DNA of 64,000 nt from Hemileia vastatrix (lineage: Eukaryota; Basidiomycota; Pucciniomycetes; Pucciniales; Zaghouaniaceae). The DNA lies in the NCBI GenBank assembly GCA_030280995.1, contig JASXTE010000019.1, forward strand, positions 8,729,501-8,793,500. Direction: 5' to 3'. The position numbers and the translations under genes are program-made. Every line of letters starts with the position of its first letter. Positions within the stretch are counted from its first letter, which is position 1. Positions 35,153-46,690 of the stretch are shown here, one piece after another. The notes beneath the pieces are model-generated. The model made no database searches, was not told where the DNA came from, and saw only the letters and a list, made by a program, of their open reading frames with translations.

Positions 35153-35611
35153 CACTGTGCACCAAGTAAGATATCCCTGATGGTGATATCCAGCGCGAGT
35201 TAGGGATATTTTAGGGAGAGACATAAGTTCAGAAAAATAAATGTAAGAAAAGTAAGTGCAAGAAAAATAAGTGCGAGAAAAGCATGTGTATAAAAAATCA
35301 TTTATGACCATGAAATTTTTTTTTGTCAAAAAAAAAATAGTAAAAAAACAGAAAAAAATAAAAAATGAAATAAAAAATCATTTTTTTGGAGAAAAAAATA
35401 ATTAAAAAAAAAAATTCCCAGGGTTGCAAGATATTTTTCTTACACTTATTTTTTCTCACATATTTTTTTTTTTGCACATATTTTCCTTACACATATTTTT
35501 TTTTGCACATATTTTTCTGACACATATTTTTCTATCCTTATGTCCCTCCCTAAAATATCCCCAACTTGCGCTGGATATCCCCATCGGGGATATCTCACTT
35601 GGTGTATAGTG
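35153..35611. mobile_element. G-family palindromic MITE
   Basis: Full-length copy from CACTGTGCACCAAGTAAG to the inverse of CACTATACACCAAGTG. No matching 3-bp duplication, possibly because it landed in other repeats. Confidence 0.75.
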
Positions 35612-36038
35612 TTATTTTTTTCTGTTTTTTTACAATTTTTTTAATGGTTTCAAATTTTATTTCTTACACTTACTTTTCTTGCACTTATTTTTCTTACACT
35701 TACTTTTCTTATATTTATTTTTCTGACCTTATGTCCCTCCCTAAAATATCCCCAACTCACACTGGATATCCCTACACAATGCAACAAGTAAGATATCCCC
35801 AATGGGGATATTCAGTGCAAGTTGGGGATATTTTAGGGAGGGACATAAGGTCAGAAAAATAAATGTAAGAAAAGTAAGTGCAAGAAAAATAAGTGTGTGA
35901 AAAGTAAGTGTAAGAAAAATCATTTGTGAACATGAGAATTTTTTTTCAAATAAATTGTAAAAAAATAGAAAAAAATAAAAAATGGAATAAAAATCATTTT
36001 TTTGAGAAAAAAAAATTAAAAAACAAAATTTCCCATGG

Positions 36039-36469
36039 CACTACTACCCACTAAGTAAGATATCCCTGATGGGGATATCCAGCGCGAGTTAGGGATATTT
36101 TAGGGAGGGACATTAGGTCAGAAAAATAAATGTAAGAAAAGTAAGTGTGAGAAAAATAAGTGTGAGAAAAGTAAACGTAAGAAAAATCATTTGCAACCAT
36201 GAGAATGTTTTTTTTTCAAAAAAAAATTGTAAAAAAACAGAAAAAGATAAAAAATGAAATAAATAATCATTTTTTTTTTCCCATAGTTGCACGATATTTT
36301 TCTTACACTTACTTTTCTCACATATTTTTTTCCCAGATATTTTCCTTACACATATTTTTCTTGCACTTACTTTTCTTACATTTATTTTTCTGACCTTATG
36401 TCCCTCCCTAAAATATCCCTTACTCGCGCTGGATATCGCCATAAGGGATATCTTACTTGGTGCGTAGTG
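36039..36469. mobile_element. G-family palindromic MITE
   Basis: From CACTACTACCCACTAAGTAAG to ..ACTTGGTGCGTAGTG. The arms pair over about 180 bp. Confidence 0.75.
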
Positions 36470-36672
36470 TATCTTACCATGTGCATAGTGTGGCTTTTTT
36501 TTTTTTTACACTTATTTTCCTTACATATTTTTTTTGCACATATTTTCCTGACACATATTTATCTCACACGTATTTTTCTTGCGCATATTTTTCTATCCTT
36601 ATGTCCCTCCCTAAAATATCCCCAACTCGTGCTGGATATTTCCATTAGGGATATCTTACTTGGTGCGTAGTG

Positions 36673-37496
36673 AAGGGAAAGTAGATGTAAGAGCATGTAC
36701 AATCGTACAGCCAAGTTGGTAAATCTCACACATAACGCCACGTTTTTAAGCTAACTGACCGAAATTCACAAACGCTTTGTCAAGCCCAAAAATCAGAGCC
36801 CTAAACTTAGCGCAAAGTTGTGATCTCACAATGCCTTCATTGATTCTCCCTCCTTTGACAAGTGTTTCATCCCTGTTCTGCCCCGTTTCTGTCTTAATTG
36901 TGCTGGGTTTTAAACAGGAAATCTAGGTCAGTACTGTCATTTCTTAAAATCAGTTTGCTGTGCCGAAATTTTTTTAAATATGTATATATAAACTCACACA
37001 ATCATTGAGATAGCAAGCAAAAAGTGGCTTTTTTTCGCCATCGGCGGTGCAAATTTCATCAAAGTTGTTATGCAATGCTAGCGAAGAAGGACCCTTTTGG
37101 CCGTGCGTTAGATTGTTTTTAGAAGTTATGTGCGACGCAAGTTGGTTCTATGTCTGACTGAAGAGCCAGGACAAGAAATAGGGGATAAAAGAAGTAAATT
37201 GACCAAATAACAAGCTTCTGTGAATTTTTTTTTAACAGTCATTTACTACTGTATTGTATCATTTACACTCAGTGCACCAGTTTTTCGTTTTTCTTTTCTT
37301 TAGACCTTAACTTTTACTAGTTGTTATTTCAAGTTTCACCAGTATTACGATCTACCTTTTCTATGGATCGCCTCAAATTTTTATCTTTTCTTTTTCCGCA
37401 TATCGCTTAAGCACACAGATTTAGCTAAAACTTTTGTAGGTTACTGTGTACAAGATATATTTGTTTCATAACAAAATAACTGGTTCCTAATCACAA
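36673..37496. other. Less AT-rich, non-repetitive stretch downstream of the secreted-protein gene
   Basis: No open frame with support. It contains more CpG than the flanks. GAGCATGTACAATCGTACAG at 36691 looks like a Harbinger-type terminal repeat, but no partner was found. Confidence 0.4.
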
Positions 37497-37835
37497 TCAC
37501 GTACATAGCACCTGATATGACACGATTGGCATTCTAGCTCGTCCGCAGCTCAAATGACCGGTTACATTGGATAGCTCCAACGGGGAGAAGCATTGACTCT
37601 TGCTGAATACTGCAACAGCACAGGACTCCACATTTTTTCCAGTGGTATAGATAGCAGCTGAGTAACCTGATTGGACTGGTTTGCACCCAGAATCGTATGG
37701 TATCTTTACAGCAGTTAGCACAACGCTATCCAATTCATGGCCGGTACAATCGACTGAACTGAATATTAACACCTCATCCGGCTGCGAAAAAACACGTAGC
37801 ACCAAAGAAAGTGAGACTATTAATTCTATCTTCAT
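37497..37835 (-). CDS. Small secreted cysteine-rich protein
   Basis: 112 residues, intact, ATG at 37835. A short basic N-terminus and hydrophobic core (IELIVSLSLVLRVFS) form a signal peptide with likely cleavage after Ser17. The mature part of about 95 residues has six Cys (30, 51, 72, 82, 97, 111), an even number that could form three disulphides, and no membrane segment. One N-glycosylation site (NVT, 90-92) is present. Size, secretion and Cys content match fungal effector candidates or small apoplastic proteins; I recognise no named family. A TATA box lies about 100 bp upstream. It is the only intact ordinary gene in the window and sits between MITE clusters and a young copia element, a setting typical of effector genes. 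Whether it is expressed is not visible. Confidence 0.75.
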   Translation of the reverse strand: MKIELIVSLSLVLRVFSQPDEVLIFSSVDCTGHELDSVVLTAVKIPYDSGCKPVQSGYSAAIYTTGKNVESCAVAVFSKSQCFSPLELSNVTGHLSCGRARMPIVSYQVLCT

Positions 37836-37936
37836 ATCCTTTAAATTTTAGATTTTGGGTAAAAAACATTTAGCAAAGCAAGCATGAGGTGCTTGTGAAG
37901 TAAGGCTGATAATCAAAACTGTGTGTTACCTTAGAC

Positions 37937-37945
37937 TATATATAT
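37937..37945 (-). promoter_or_regulatory. TATA box of the secreted-protein gene
   Basis: TATATATAT in a GGATATATATAGTC context on the minus strand, about 100 bp before the ATG. This would leave a leader of some 70 nt. Confidence 0.5.
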
Positions 37946-38407
37946 CCGAACGAGGGCTTGAACAGCGGAAAATGAGACACTCCTGCAAGTATATAGCCAA
38001 ATGAAAGAGAGTTAGTTCCCTCCAAGGGTGCAAATTTCATTAGAATAGTTGAATCTAAAGAATCAATAGTGGATATATTTTACCTCAGATTAAAGAGAGT
38101 TTTTCCAGGAGTGAATAATAAAATTTGAAGTGAAGAATCACGCTGAGGTGAAGATCTCTAAGCAGTCATGGTTGCAATGTAAATATGAGTAATTTTATGT
38201 GAAAAAGTTATAAAGAAAATGATTTGGTTCGCACTAATGCAAATTTTTGTAGCACTCACAAAAAAATATTGGTAACAAAAAGGTTTACCAGATGAAAAAT
38301 ATCTGGGATGACTCTGTGGAAGCTGGAGATAAACATTGCTTTATATGATTGATTTAGAAATGATGACTAAGAAGAATTTTCCACATGGAGCTACCATTTT
38401 TGAAGTA

Positions 38408-38627
38408 CAGCCATGTCAATAAAGCTTTGTGTTTTAGCGAAAAAAATTGTTACTTTTTCACCGGCTGCCACTTATTTTGAATAAAAAAACCCGGCGGCCC
38501 ACAGTCCTGCTGCATCATTTCTCTTACTTTTTTCTCCTTCTGTCTTATTCTGGATTTTGCAATCTAAAAAAAGTAGCAGCCAATAAAAAAGTAACAATTT
38601 TTTTCGCGAAAACAAAATGCTATACAG
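38408..38627. mobile_element. J: 220-bp mariner-like MITE
   Basis: Flanked by TA on both sides. Inverted arms share GCGAAAAAAATTGTTACTTT, and further in GGCTGC(C/T)ACTT. The left end CAGCCATGTCAATAAAG resembles Tc1/mariner ends. A half copy is at 35063-35145. Non-coding. Confidence 0.65.
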
Positions 38628-38659
38628 TACCCACCAAGTAAGATAACCCTGAGGGTATC

Positions 38660-39293
38660 TGTGAAATTACTTAGTTTCTGTAATGTTCGTATCTCTTCTA
38701 ATTTAGTGTTTTTCTCACCCTGCGTGACTATTCTATATACGTGATTGTTATATTATCTGGGTTGTTCTTGTTGTGAGAACTTCCTGCACATATGTGATCC
38801 CTGTATAAGTTTTAGTACAATCATTTTTCCCACTTTAGTTCATTCTTCTGTGATAATCTGCTATTCAATCTTGATCTATTTTTGTATCTTTGAGCGCGTT
38901 TGTTTATTTAAATAGAGAGCTGATATTCTGGTACATTTTCTTCATCTCTGTTATTTGCGCTCAAAGATATTTATTACCTTTATAGGTACATTGCAGAGAT
39001 CACTCATCAAAGGAGAAGCGGGATTGTTTACTAATAGGGCGGATATTTTATTTATTAAAGGTTGATTATCTCATTGAAATACCATCTCTGTTATTTGCGC
39101 TCAAAGATATTTATTACCTTTATAGGTACATTGCAGAGATCACTCATCAAAGGAGAAGCGGGATTGTTTACTAATAGGGCGGATATTTTATTTATTAAAG
39201 GTACATTGCAGAGATCACTCATCAAAGGAGAAGCGGGATTGTTTACTAATAGGGCGGATATTTTATTTATTAAAGTGAATTACGAGTTCTTCA
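38660..39293 (+). repeat. Element D 5' LTR
   Basis: The last 300 bp is built of repeats: a 75-76-bp unit (GTACATTGCAGAGATCACTC...) at 38985-39060, 39125-39200 and 39201-39276, with a larger duplicated block of about 140 bp. Confidence 0.95.
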
Positions 39294-39307
39294 GGTTATG
39301 GGCCCAG
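39294..39307 (+). promoter_or_regulatory. Element D primer site, half tRNA-iMet type
   Basis: GGTTATGGGCCCAG directly after the LTR is complementary to the anticodon arm (CTGGGCCCATAACC) of initiator tRNA-Met, not to its 3' end. This is the arrangement known from Drosophila copia, where a 5' half of tRNA-iMet is the primer. Confidence 0.8.
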
Positions 39308-39318
39308 GTCCTCAGTGA

Positions 39319-42300
39319 ATGTCATCCAGTAACACATTCGATATACCTTCACCAGCTGCCTCAGATTCTTCATCCAATTACTCAACTGCTACTGCCCGTC
39401 CATCCCCATCATCCTCTTCAATCATGGAAAATGTTGAAAGTACCAATGATTCTTCTCGTAACATTCCTATCCTGTCTTCCGATAATTTTCATGAATGGCG
39501 AATCAGAATGATTGCACATCTTACCCGTCATAAGCTAAAAAATTTGGTCTTAGGCAAAGAGTCTCAACCCGCCGATAATGCTTCTCAACTCATTAAAGAT
39601 GAATTTCAGTCAAAAATTGACAAAGCAACAGACATCATCATCTCAAAAATTGATGCTGGTAATTTGGCCGCTTTCGTCACTGAGGAAGATATGGAAAAAC
39701 CCTGGTCGATTTGGTCAAAATTAAGCACACAATACGCTGCAAACGACGCATCGAACAGGGCATCAATCTTCACTCGATATCATGATGTCAAATGTCATGA
39801 TAAAGGTTTAAAAGTTTTCGTTAATGAATTAAGAACTCGCATTAATGAACTAGGGGCTGTTGGAGTCTCTGTTGAGGGCGAACTTGAAGCACACCGTATC
39901 TTACGACTTCTCCCTGATTCTTATCAAACCCACAAAGCTTTAATCTTACATTCTTCCGAGGTCACACACCAAAACCTTTCTGTGCACAACTTGTTGTCTC
40001 GACTTGCCAGGCTGGCTATTGAAATTGAGTCAGATGTCGTCGAAAATTCAGCTCTTGTGTCTAATACTAAAAATTCTGATAAGCCCAAGTGGCCTGTTTG
40101 TCGCAATGGCAAACATAATCCGAAAACGAAACACAGCGAAGAGAATTGCTTTGAACTCCATCCTGAAAAGAGAAAACCTCGTAGCATTACTCAAAATACC
40201 ACTGCTTCCACTGAGTCTGAAATCCATGCCAACATCAGTTATGGACCTACCAAAATTTTCAAGGCATCATCTAGTGATAGTCCCGTTGGCAACCTCATAA
40301 TTTTTGATAGTGGAGCTACTGTTCATATGTTTCGACATCGGAAAAATTTTAAAAATTATCAATTCTCACGCAAACCAATTAAACTTGGTAATGGCACGAT
40401 AATTTATAGCCAAGGAACTGGCTCGGTTGATCTCATAACTCCACGAGAAGTAATCACTTTAACCAAATGCCTTCACGTTCCTTCAATTAATCAAAACCTT
40501 GTTGGAATTGGACCCTTCATTAGCCTTGGTTGTAGTCAAGTTACTAAACCTGATGGAACAGTGTCAATTCTCAAAGACAATGAAGTCATTCTTGATGGAA
40601 AATGGGACTCACGAGAAGGACTTATCGTTCTTAATGCTAAGTTCGGTAAGTCTTTCAGTGTTTCTTTTAAATCATTTCTTTCTTCTAATTCAAAATCTCT
40701 CTGGCATAGCAGACTAGGACACACGAACGAGACATATTTAAGTAAACTCAAAAATATCTTGGGATTTAACTTTGTTGATGATATGAACCTGTGTGAACCC
40801 TGTGTAAATGCTAAACATCATAGTCACCCTTTCTCCGGAAAAATTCCGAGAGGATCACGTTTCTTGGAATACATACATTGTGATTTAAGTGGAAAAATTA
40901 CTCCACCATCTAAAGGCGGATCACTTTATTATTTCAAAATTACCGATTCATTTACAGCATATCGATTTGTATTCATTCTTGAGAAGAAATCTGATACCTA
41001 TCTTACCTTTTTGAAATTTAAAACGCAAATTGAAAATTCATGTCTATCCAAAATTGCCAATTTAGTTTGTGACAATGGCACTGAGTTTATCAATAAAGAC
41101 TTTATCGATTTGAGTGTTAAAGATGGTTTCAAAATTATAACAACTTCACCTTACACCCCACAACAAAATCCCATTGCAGAACGAGGAAATCGTACTACAA
41201 CCGAGATGGCAAAGGCCTTGTTATTTCATGCTAGAATGCCAGAAGAATTTTGGGGAGAGGCCGTCAATACAGCCGTGTACATTGAAAATAGATTACCTTG
41301 CTCTTCAATTGACTTTAAGACACCGTATGAAAAGAGATTTAACAAGTTGCCAAAACTATCTCACATGCGAACCTTTGGTTGTACAGCCTATGCGTTAATT
41401 AATAAAAAATTGAGAAAAAGAAAATTCACACCTAATTCAATCAAATGCTGCTTCCTTGGATATTCAGAGGATACCACTTCATATCGACTCTTGAGGATCG
41501 ACAATAATCAAATCATCTACTCACATAGCGTAGTCTTTGACGAATCCAACTTTCCGTTTGCAAAGAATTATAAGAGCGAAATTTCTATGGTGGATCTTTT
41601 TACTGAATCTTTTGATGAGCAAATTCATCCATTGGTAATCCCAGAATCCATTTCATCACCAATTTCCGACACAATTTCAAATAGTGATAATATTCAAGAT
41701 GAAAATTCGGTTAACTCTGATTTCAACAAAGATGTCAATCGATTCTGGGAATATAAACTCACCTCAGACAAAGCGATTCGAGATATCAGTTCAGATATCA
41801 ATCCTATGAATATTGTTGAAGGGTCACGTTTACGACAGAGAAGAAATCTTAACTCAGCTTGCTTGATTGATCAATATTTGTGTTATATCTCAGCACTCTC
41901 ATTGCATTCAGAGCATGATTTCACATCTAATTCTATTTTCTCTGATCCACTTACCTACTATTAAGCAATCAACCGTCAAGATGGTGATGACTGGCTAAAC
42001 GCAATTGACAAAGAACTAAAAATGATTGATGATCAAAATGTTTGGGAAGTGGTTGAAAAACCAAAAGATGCCCCGTCTATTGGCTCAGTGTGGGTTTTCA
42101 AGATAAAAAGGGATGCAGATGGCAACATTAGTAAATACAAAGCCAGACTTTGTGCTCGTGGCTGTTCTCAGAAAGCAGGAATCAATTATTTTGAAACATT
42201 TGCTCCCACAGGTAGATTAACCACTTTACGTGTACTTATTAGTATTGCAAACAGTGAGGATTGGGACTTTGTACAGATGGACGTCAAAGGTGCTTTTCTT

Positions 42301-43551
42301 CATGGTAAACCTGAGGAGGAAGTTTTCATGAATTTCCCTCTTGGAATGAAGAAACCAGCAAATTTCACTAATCCTGTGTTGCTGCTGAAACGTTCTCTAT
42401 ATGGTCTAAAACAAGCCTCACGTTGCTGGTACAACGAATTGCTTCAATTTTTTTATTCAGTCAATTTCTATCCATCCTCAGCTGATCCTTGCCTTTTTAT
42501 TCATGAAAGTGAAACAAATCCTTGTTACGTGCATGTTCATGTTGATGATCTCTCAATTTTTGGGAAAGATGTTGCTTGGTTTAAAGATGCAATTAAAGAT
42601 CATTTTGAAATGGAAGATTTAGGGGAAGCCAAGTTTATATTGGGAATGCGTGTGACAAGAAATCGTCAATCTAAAACATTGTCTCTATGTCAAGATCAAG
42701 AAATACGAGATCTTCTACATTCTTATCAAATGGATGATTGTAAACCAATCTCTACCCCAATGTTGATGAACACACAACTTCAAAAGGCAACGGAGGAAGA
42801 AATTCAAGAGTTCAACAACTTAAATATTAACTATCGTCGAGCAGTAGGGCGTCTCAATTATATCACACAGGGGACACGTCCAGATATCGCTTTTGCCAAC
42901 AGTCAATTGGCGCAACATCTTAATGCTCCAGGTATCAAACACTGGGTTGCGTTCAAGAGAGTGCTTCGATACTTGAAGGGCTCCATTGATGTTTCGTTAA
43001 ATTTTAAAGGTTTTGATTCGCTCACCAACCAAGGGAATATTAGTCATTCAATGCCAGAAGGCTTTGCAGACGCTGATTGGGCTGGCTGCCGAGACACGCG
43101 AAGGTCAACAACTGGCTACGTGTTCACTATTAATGGTACTGCTGTTAGCTGGCGCTGTAAGAAGCAGCCCACTGTTGCTCTAAGTACTTCAGAGGCTGAA
43201 AGTAAGGCTACCGTAGATGCAAGTCAAGAAGCCATTTGGATGCAAAACTTACTAGTTGACTTAGGCTATAATCGAAAGGTATCTTCAACTCTCTTTTCGG
43301 ACAATCAGGGTAGCATTGCTTTATGCAAAAATCCTGTTTTTCATGCGAGGACGAAGCACATAGAGATTCAATTTCACTGGATCAGAGAGCAAATTATGGA
43401 TGGAAAAATTGATTTACAATACATTCCTACTTCAGATATGATTGCCGACATCTTCACCAAAGCACTCAGTAAAGAAAAATTTACGAAGTTCACAAAGAAA
43501 ATTGGTTTAATAGATAAGATTGATAGCAAGGAGGAGTGTGAAATTACTTAG
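39319..43551 (+). pseudogene. gag-pol: Element D Gag-Pol polyprotein with one in-frame stop
   Basis: One frame from ATG 39319 to 43551, broken only by TAA at 41962-41964. Gag (PILSSDNFHEWRIRM) has an unusual Cys/His motif CRNGKHNPKTKHSEENCFEL in place of a classic knuckle. Protease FDSGATVHMF. Integrase: WHSRLGHTNETYL, CEPCVNAK, catalytic HCDLSG, CDNGTEF and AERGNRT. Following the stop: RT with DVKGAFLHG, LLKRSLYGLKQAS, catalytic VHVDDLSIFG; RNase H with FADADWAGCRDTRRSTTGY, LSTSEAESKATV, LFSDNQGS. The order protease-integrase-RT-RNase H is diagnostic of copia. The stop lies between integrase and RT, in a variable region (DPLTYY*AINRQDGDDW). It is probably a fresh inactivating mutation; CAA-to-TAA is one way. 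Confidence 0.93.
43528..43536 (+). promoter_or_regulatory. Element D polypurine tract
   Basis: AAGGAGGAG immediately before the 3' LTR, overlapping the last codons of pol. Confidence 0.8.
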
Positions 43552-44170
43552 TTTCTGTAATGTTCGTATCTCTTCTAATTTAGTGTTTTTCTCACCCTGC
43601 GTGACTATTCTATATACGTGATTGTTATATTATCTGGGTTGTTCTTGTTGTGAGAACTTCCTGCACATATGTGATCCCTGTATAAGTTTTAGTACAATCA
43701 TTTTTCCCACTTTAGTTCATTCTTCTGTGATAATCTGCTATTCAATCTTGATCTATTTTTGTATCTTTGAGCGCGTTTGTTTATTTAAATAGAGAGCTGA
43801 TATTCTGGTACATTTTCTTCATCTCTGTTATTTGCGCTCAAAGATATTTATTACCTTTATAGGTACATTGCAGAGATCACTCATCAAAGGAGAAGCGGGA
43901 TTGTTTACTAATAGGGCGGATATTTTATTTATTAAAGGTTGATTATCTCATTGAAATACCATCTCTGTTATTTGCGCTCAAAGATATTTATTACCTTTAT
44001 AGGTACATTGCAGAGATCACTCATCAAAGGAGAAGCGGGATTGTTTACTAATAGGGCGGATATTTTATTTATTAAAGGTACATTGCAGAGATCACTCATC
44101 AAAGGAGAAGCGGGATTGTTTACTAATAGGGCGGATATTTTATTTATTAAAGTGAATTACGAGTTCTTCA
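43537..44170 (+). repeat. Element D 3' LTR
   Basis: 634 bp, same sequence as 38660-39293 by eye including the internal 75-76-bp repeats. Followed by GTATC. Confidence 0.95.
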
Positions 44171-44530
44171 GTATCTACCACTGTGTCTGTAAGTTGAGTG
44201 GGTATGCATACTTTACCGATAAATAAGGGCATATTCATTAACTATTGCATTATCACCCCTCATTAACTATTCATTTCTGTAAATATTGAGTACAAGTAAG
44301 TATATATACTTAGAGCATCTACCCCCATTGCAGTAAATTTTCAGTAGATACTTGCATAATTGTTGCGTCCATAGTTACTGAAATGAGGTTTCACACCTTT
44401 GCATGCAGATTCAGTTAGCAAACACGCGTTCGGAAAATTTCCTCACCCTTGTGTTGACTTGCCCATTCAGTAAACTCTACTTTTTTTTCTCACATTCTCA
44501 CTACTCATTTCACTCTCCTCAACTTTTCTG

Positions 44531-45826
44531 ATGGAAAAACTCATACTTGATGAATTACTCACAATGGAAGAAGAAATAATTGTATTTACTGAATTGCTTA
44601 ACTCATATGATACAACAAGGCCTAAAAAAAGAATTAATAAATTGAGACCATGTTGAAGGACATCATCGCTTAATGAAAGATTATTTCAATATTAATTGTA
44701 CATACAACAACCATCTCTTTGAACAATGATTCCAAATCAGAAAAGAACTATTTCAAAAGCTGTCTACAGATTTACAGGAACATAATACCTTTTGGGTTTG
44801 GAAAAGTGTAAGTCAATTAACATATAATAGTTTTCTGACTCTAATTTGTAATTCTACAGGACTGTTGTGGCCAAATTGGTTTATCACCAGAACAAAAAAT
44901 TACTTCTGTTCTACCTCAATTGGCCTATGGAGTCTCTGCTGATAGCACTGATGAATATTTTTGGATTGGTGAGACTACAGCACTACAATGCCTCAAAATA
45001 TTCATCAAAGATATTATTACATTATATAAATCTGAATACTTACGTGAACCTATGCAAGAAGAAAAGAAAATTATTCTCTGAGAATATGAGGAATGTGGTT
45101 TCCCAGGATGCCTTGGTGCAATTGATGGCATGCATTGGGCTTGGAAAGATTACCCAGGAGCATGGGCAGGTCAGTTTCAGGGCAAAGAAGGTTCACCTAC
45201 AATAATTTTGGAGGCAGTTGCAAGCAAAGATTACGTTTCTGGCACTGCTTTTTTGGCTCCCTTGGCTCCTTGAATGATATTAATGTGCTTCACAGAAGCA
45301 GTATTTTCAATAAACTTCTTTCAGGAACACAAGATACAATAAAATTTAGAATTAACTGACACAAATATTCAAACACCTACTATCTTGCTGATGGAATATA
45401 TCCTTCCTGGTCATCTTTGGTCAAAACTATTCCTCACCTGCAAGATGCTTCAAGTAGATACTTTTCTAAGCTTCAAGAGGCTGTACAAAAAGATATTGAG
45501 CGTGCTTTTGGTGTATTGCAAGACCATTGGGGAACAATCACCCAACCTTGTTGTCTATGGGACATTAATTCTGTAAAAGATGTCATGACATGTTGTGTCA
45601 TTCTTCACAACATGGTGGTTGAGTCTAAGTCAGAAAATTATCCTTACCTTTCAAATTATTCTATCAGCAGTCAAATAATTACCAACCACAATGATCCCAT
45701 CCTCTCCAATACATTATCAAACTACATCCACCATAATCAAGAGTTACATAATTCAAGTATACACTTCCAACTTGGAGAGGACCTTAAAGCACATAACTGG
45801 GCATCTAGAGGGAGTTTGGATATCTG
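44531..45826 (+). pseudogene. Harbinger-like DDE transposase (copy 1, broken)
   Basis: From MEKLILDELLTMEEE at 44531 through a decayed N-terminus to a well-kept nuclease part: FPGCLGAIDGMHWAWKDYPG (first Asp), AWAGQFQGKEGSPTIILEAV, FFGSLGSLNDINVLHRSS (second Asp), YYLADGIYPSWSSLVKTI, KDIERAFGVLQDHWGTI (Glu), then CCVILHNMVVESKSENY. An in-frame TGA at about 45079, frameshifts near 45240 and a TGA at 45357 break it. HARBI1-like enzymes cut and paste the element together with the Myb-like partner. Confidence 0.82.
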
Positions 45827-45952
45827 AAGGAAAAAAAAATGAAATGTAAGTGATAAATTTATGGTGCACATAAAACTTAATACCATGAATATGGATATAG
45901 AACATATAAAATAATAGAGATAAAAGAAACTTACCTTTAGCAAGAAAATATT

Positions 45953-46690
45953 TAGTGTCATATAGTCTACTCAAAGGGCAATAAGGCAACTAATATATTA
46001 AGAGAAATGAATATTATATTGCAAGATGAGAAAAGATCTGAGCAAAAATGGGCATTTGGAAGAGTGTTTTTATATTCAAATCAGGGTCTGCTGGTGGGGT
46101 AGAAAAACACGTCCAATCTTTCTCTTTGCTCTGGAATTTTTGTCGTCTGTAAATAATTTGTGGTGTTAGCTTGAGCCAAGAGTAAAGAATAGGAGATAAT
46201 GAAAATTTAAAACAAAAATAATAAATAAATAAGAAAAGGTTTTATATGTACTTTATCCAGAAGAGTGTTATTGTTAGGTGAGATTATAAAGCAAGAGATA
46301 AGATTGAGCTGATTTTTATTTAATAATTATTATTTAGATGAAATAACATACTTTTTTGCTTATATTTTAAATAGTTTCACACAAAAATATATAAAAATAC
46401 TTACCTAAACATAAAAATAAATTATTTAATGTCTTACAGTCTACTCAAAAGGCAATAAGGCTACTAGTATAAAAGGGGAAATGAATATTATATTTCAAGA
46501 TGAGAAAAGATGTGGGAAAAAGTGGGCTTTTGGAAGATTGTTTTTATATTCAAATCAGGGTCTGGTGGGATATAAAGACATGACCAAGCTTTCTCCTTCT
46601 TCTGGAATTTTTGTTGGCTGTAAATAAAATAAATGAGTTGTTAGCTTGAAGCGAGATTAATAAATAGGAGGTAAGAGAGAAATAAAAATA
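45953..46690. repeat. Direct duplication within element K, period about 475 bp
   Basis: TCTACTCAAA(G/A)GGCAATAAGGC at 45966 recurs at 46440, followed in both by AAATGAATATTATAT-TCAAGATGAGAAAAGAT, TTCAAATCAGGGTCTG and TCTGGAATTTTTGT. Non-coding, downstream of transposase copy 1. Confidence 0.75.

Larger units (their letters stand above)
34380..36672. repeat. Cluster of nested palindromic G-family MITEs
   Basis: At least five partial or complete copies. Arms read CACTA-GCACCAAGTAAGATATCCC, then a short GATATCCC..GGGATATC palindrome, TTAGGGATATTTTAGGGAGG, GACATAAGG and a run of degenerate 12-bp units (AGAAAAATAAGTG), with an A/T-rich centre; the second arm mirrors the first. Complete copies are 35153-35611 and 36039-36469; half copies lie at 34383-35030 (carrying insertion H), 35640-36035 and 36490-36672. 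A mariner-like half repeat (35063-35145) precedes 35153. No genes: the Arg-Lys-Ile or Phe-rich frames here are the 12-bp repeats translated. Confidence 0.8.
38660..44170 (+). mobile_element. Element D: young Ty1/copia retrotransposon
   Basis: 5511 bp with 634-bp LTRs at both ends (TGTGAAATTAC...TTCTTCA), identical as far as I can read, and a 5-bp duplication GTATC (38655-38659, 44171-44175). It has a primer site, one gag-pol frame of 1410 codons with a single stop, and a purine tract. It sits in a fragment of a G repeat. Identical LTRs mean recent insertion. Confidence 0.95.

Noticed and set aside
36691..36720. Harbinger-type terminal repeat GAGCATGTACAATCG
   Set aside because: No inverted partner or target duplication found within 2 kb; noted only as a possible relic.
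34411..36741. Open frames rich in Arg-Lys-Ile or Phe-Leu-Thr-Tyr repeats on both strands
   Set aside because: They are translations of the degenerate 12-bp units of the G MITEs; they occur in both orientations and have no independent support.
39062..39511. 149-codon frame at the start of element D (and its shorter twin at 43939)
   Set aside because: It translates the 75-76-bp LTR tandem repeats and then overlaps gag in another frame.
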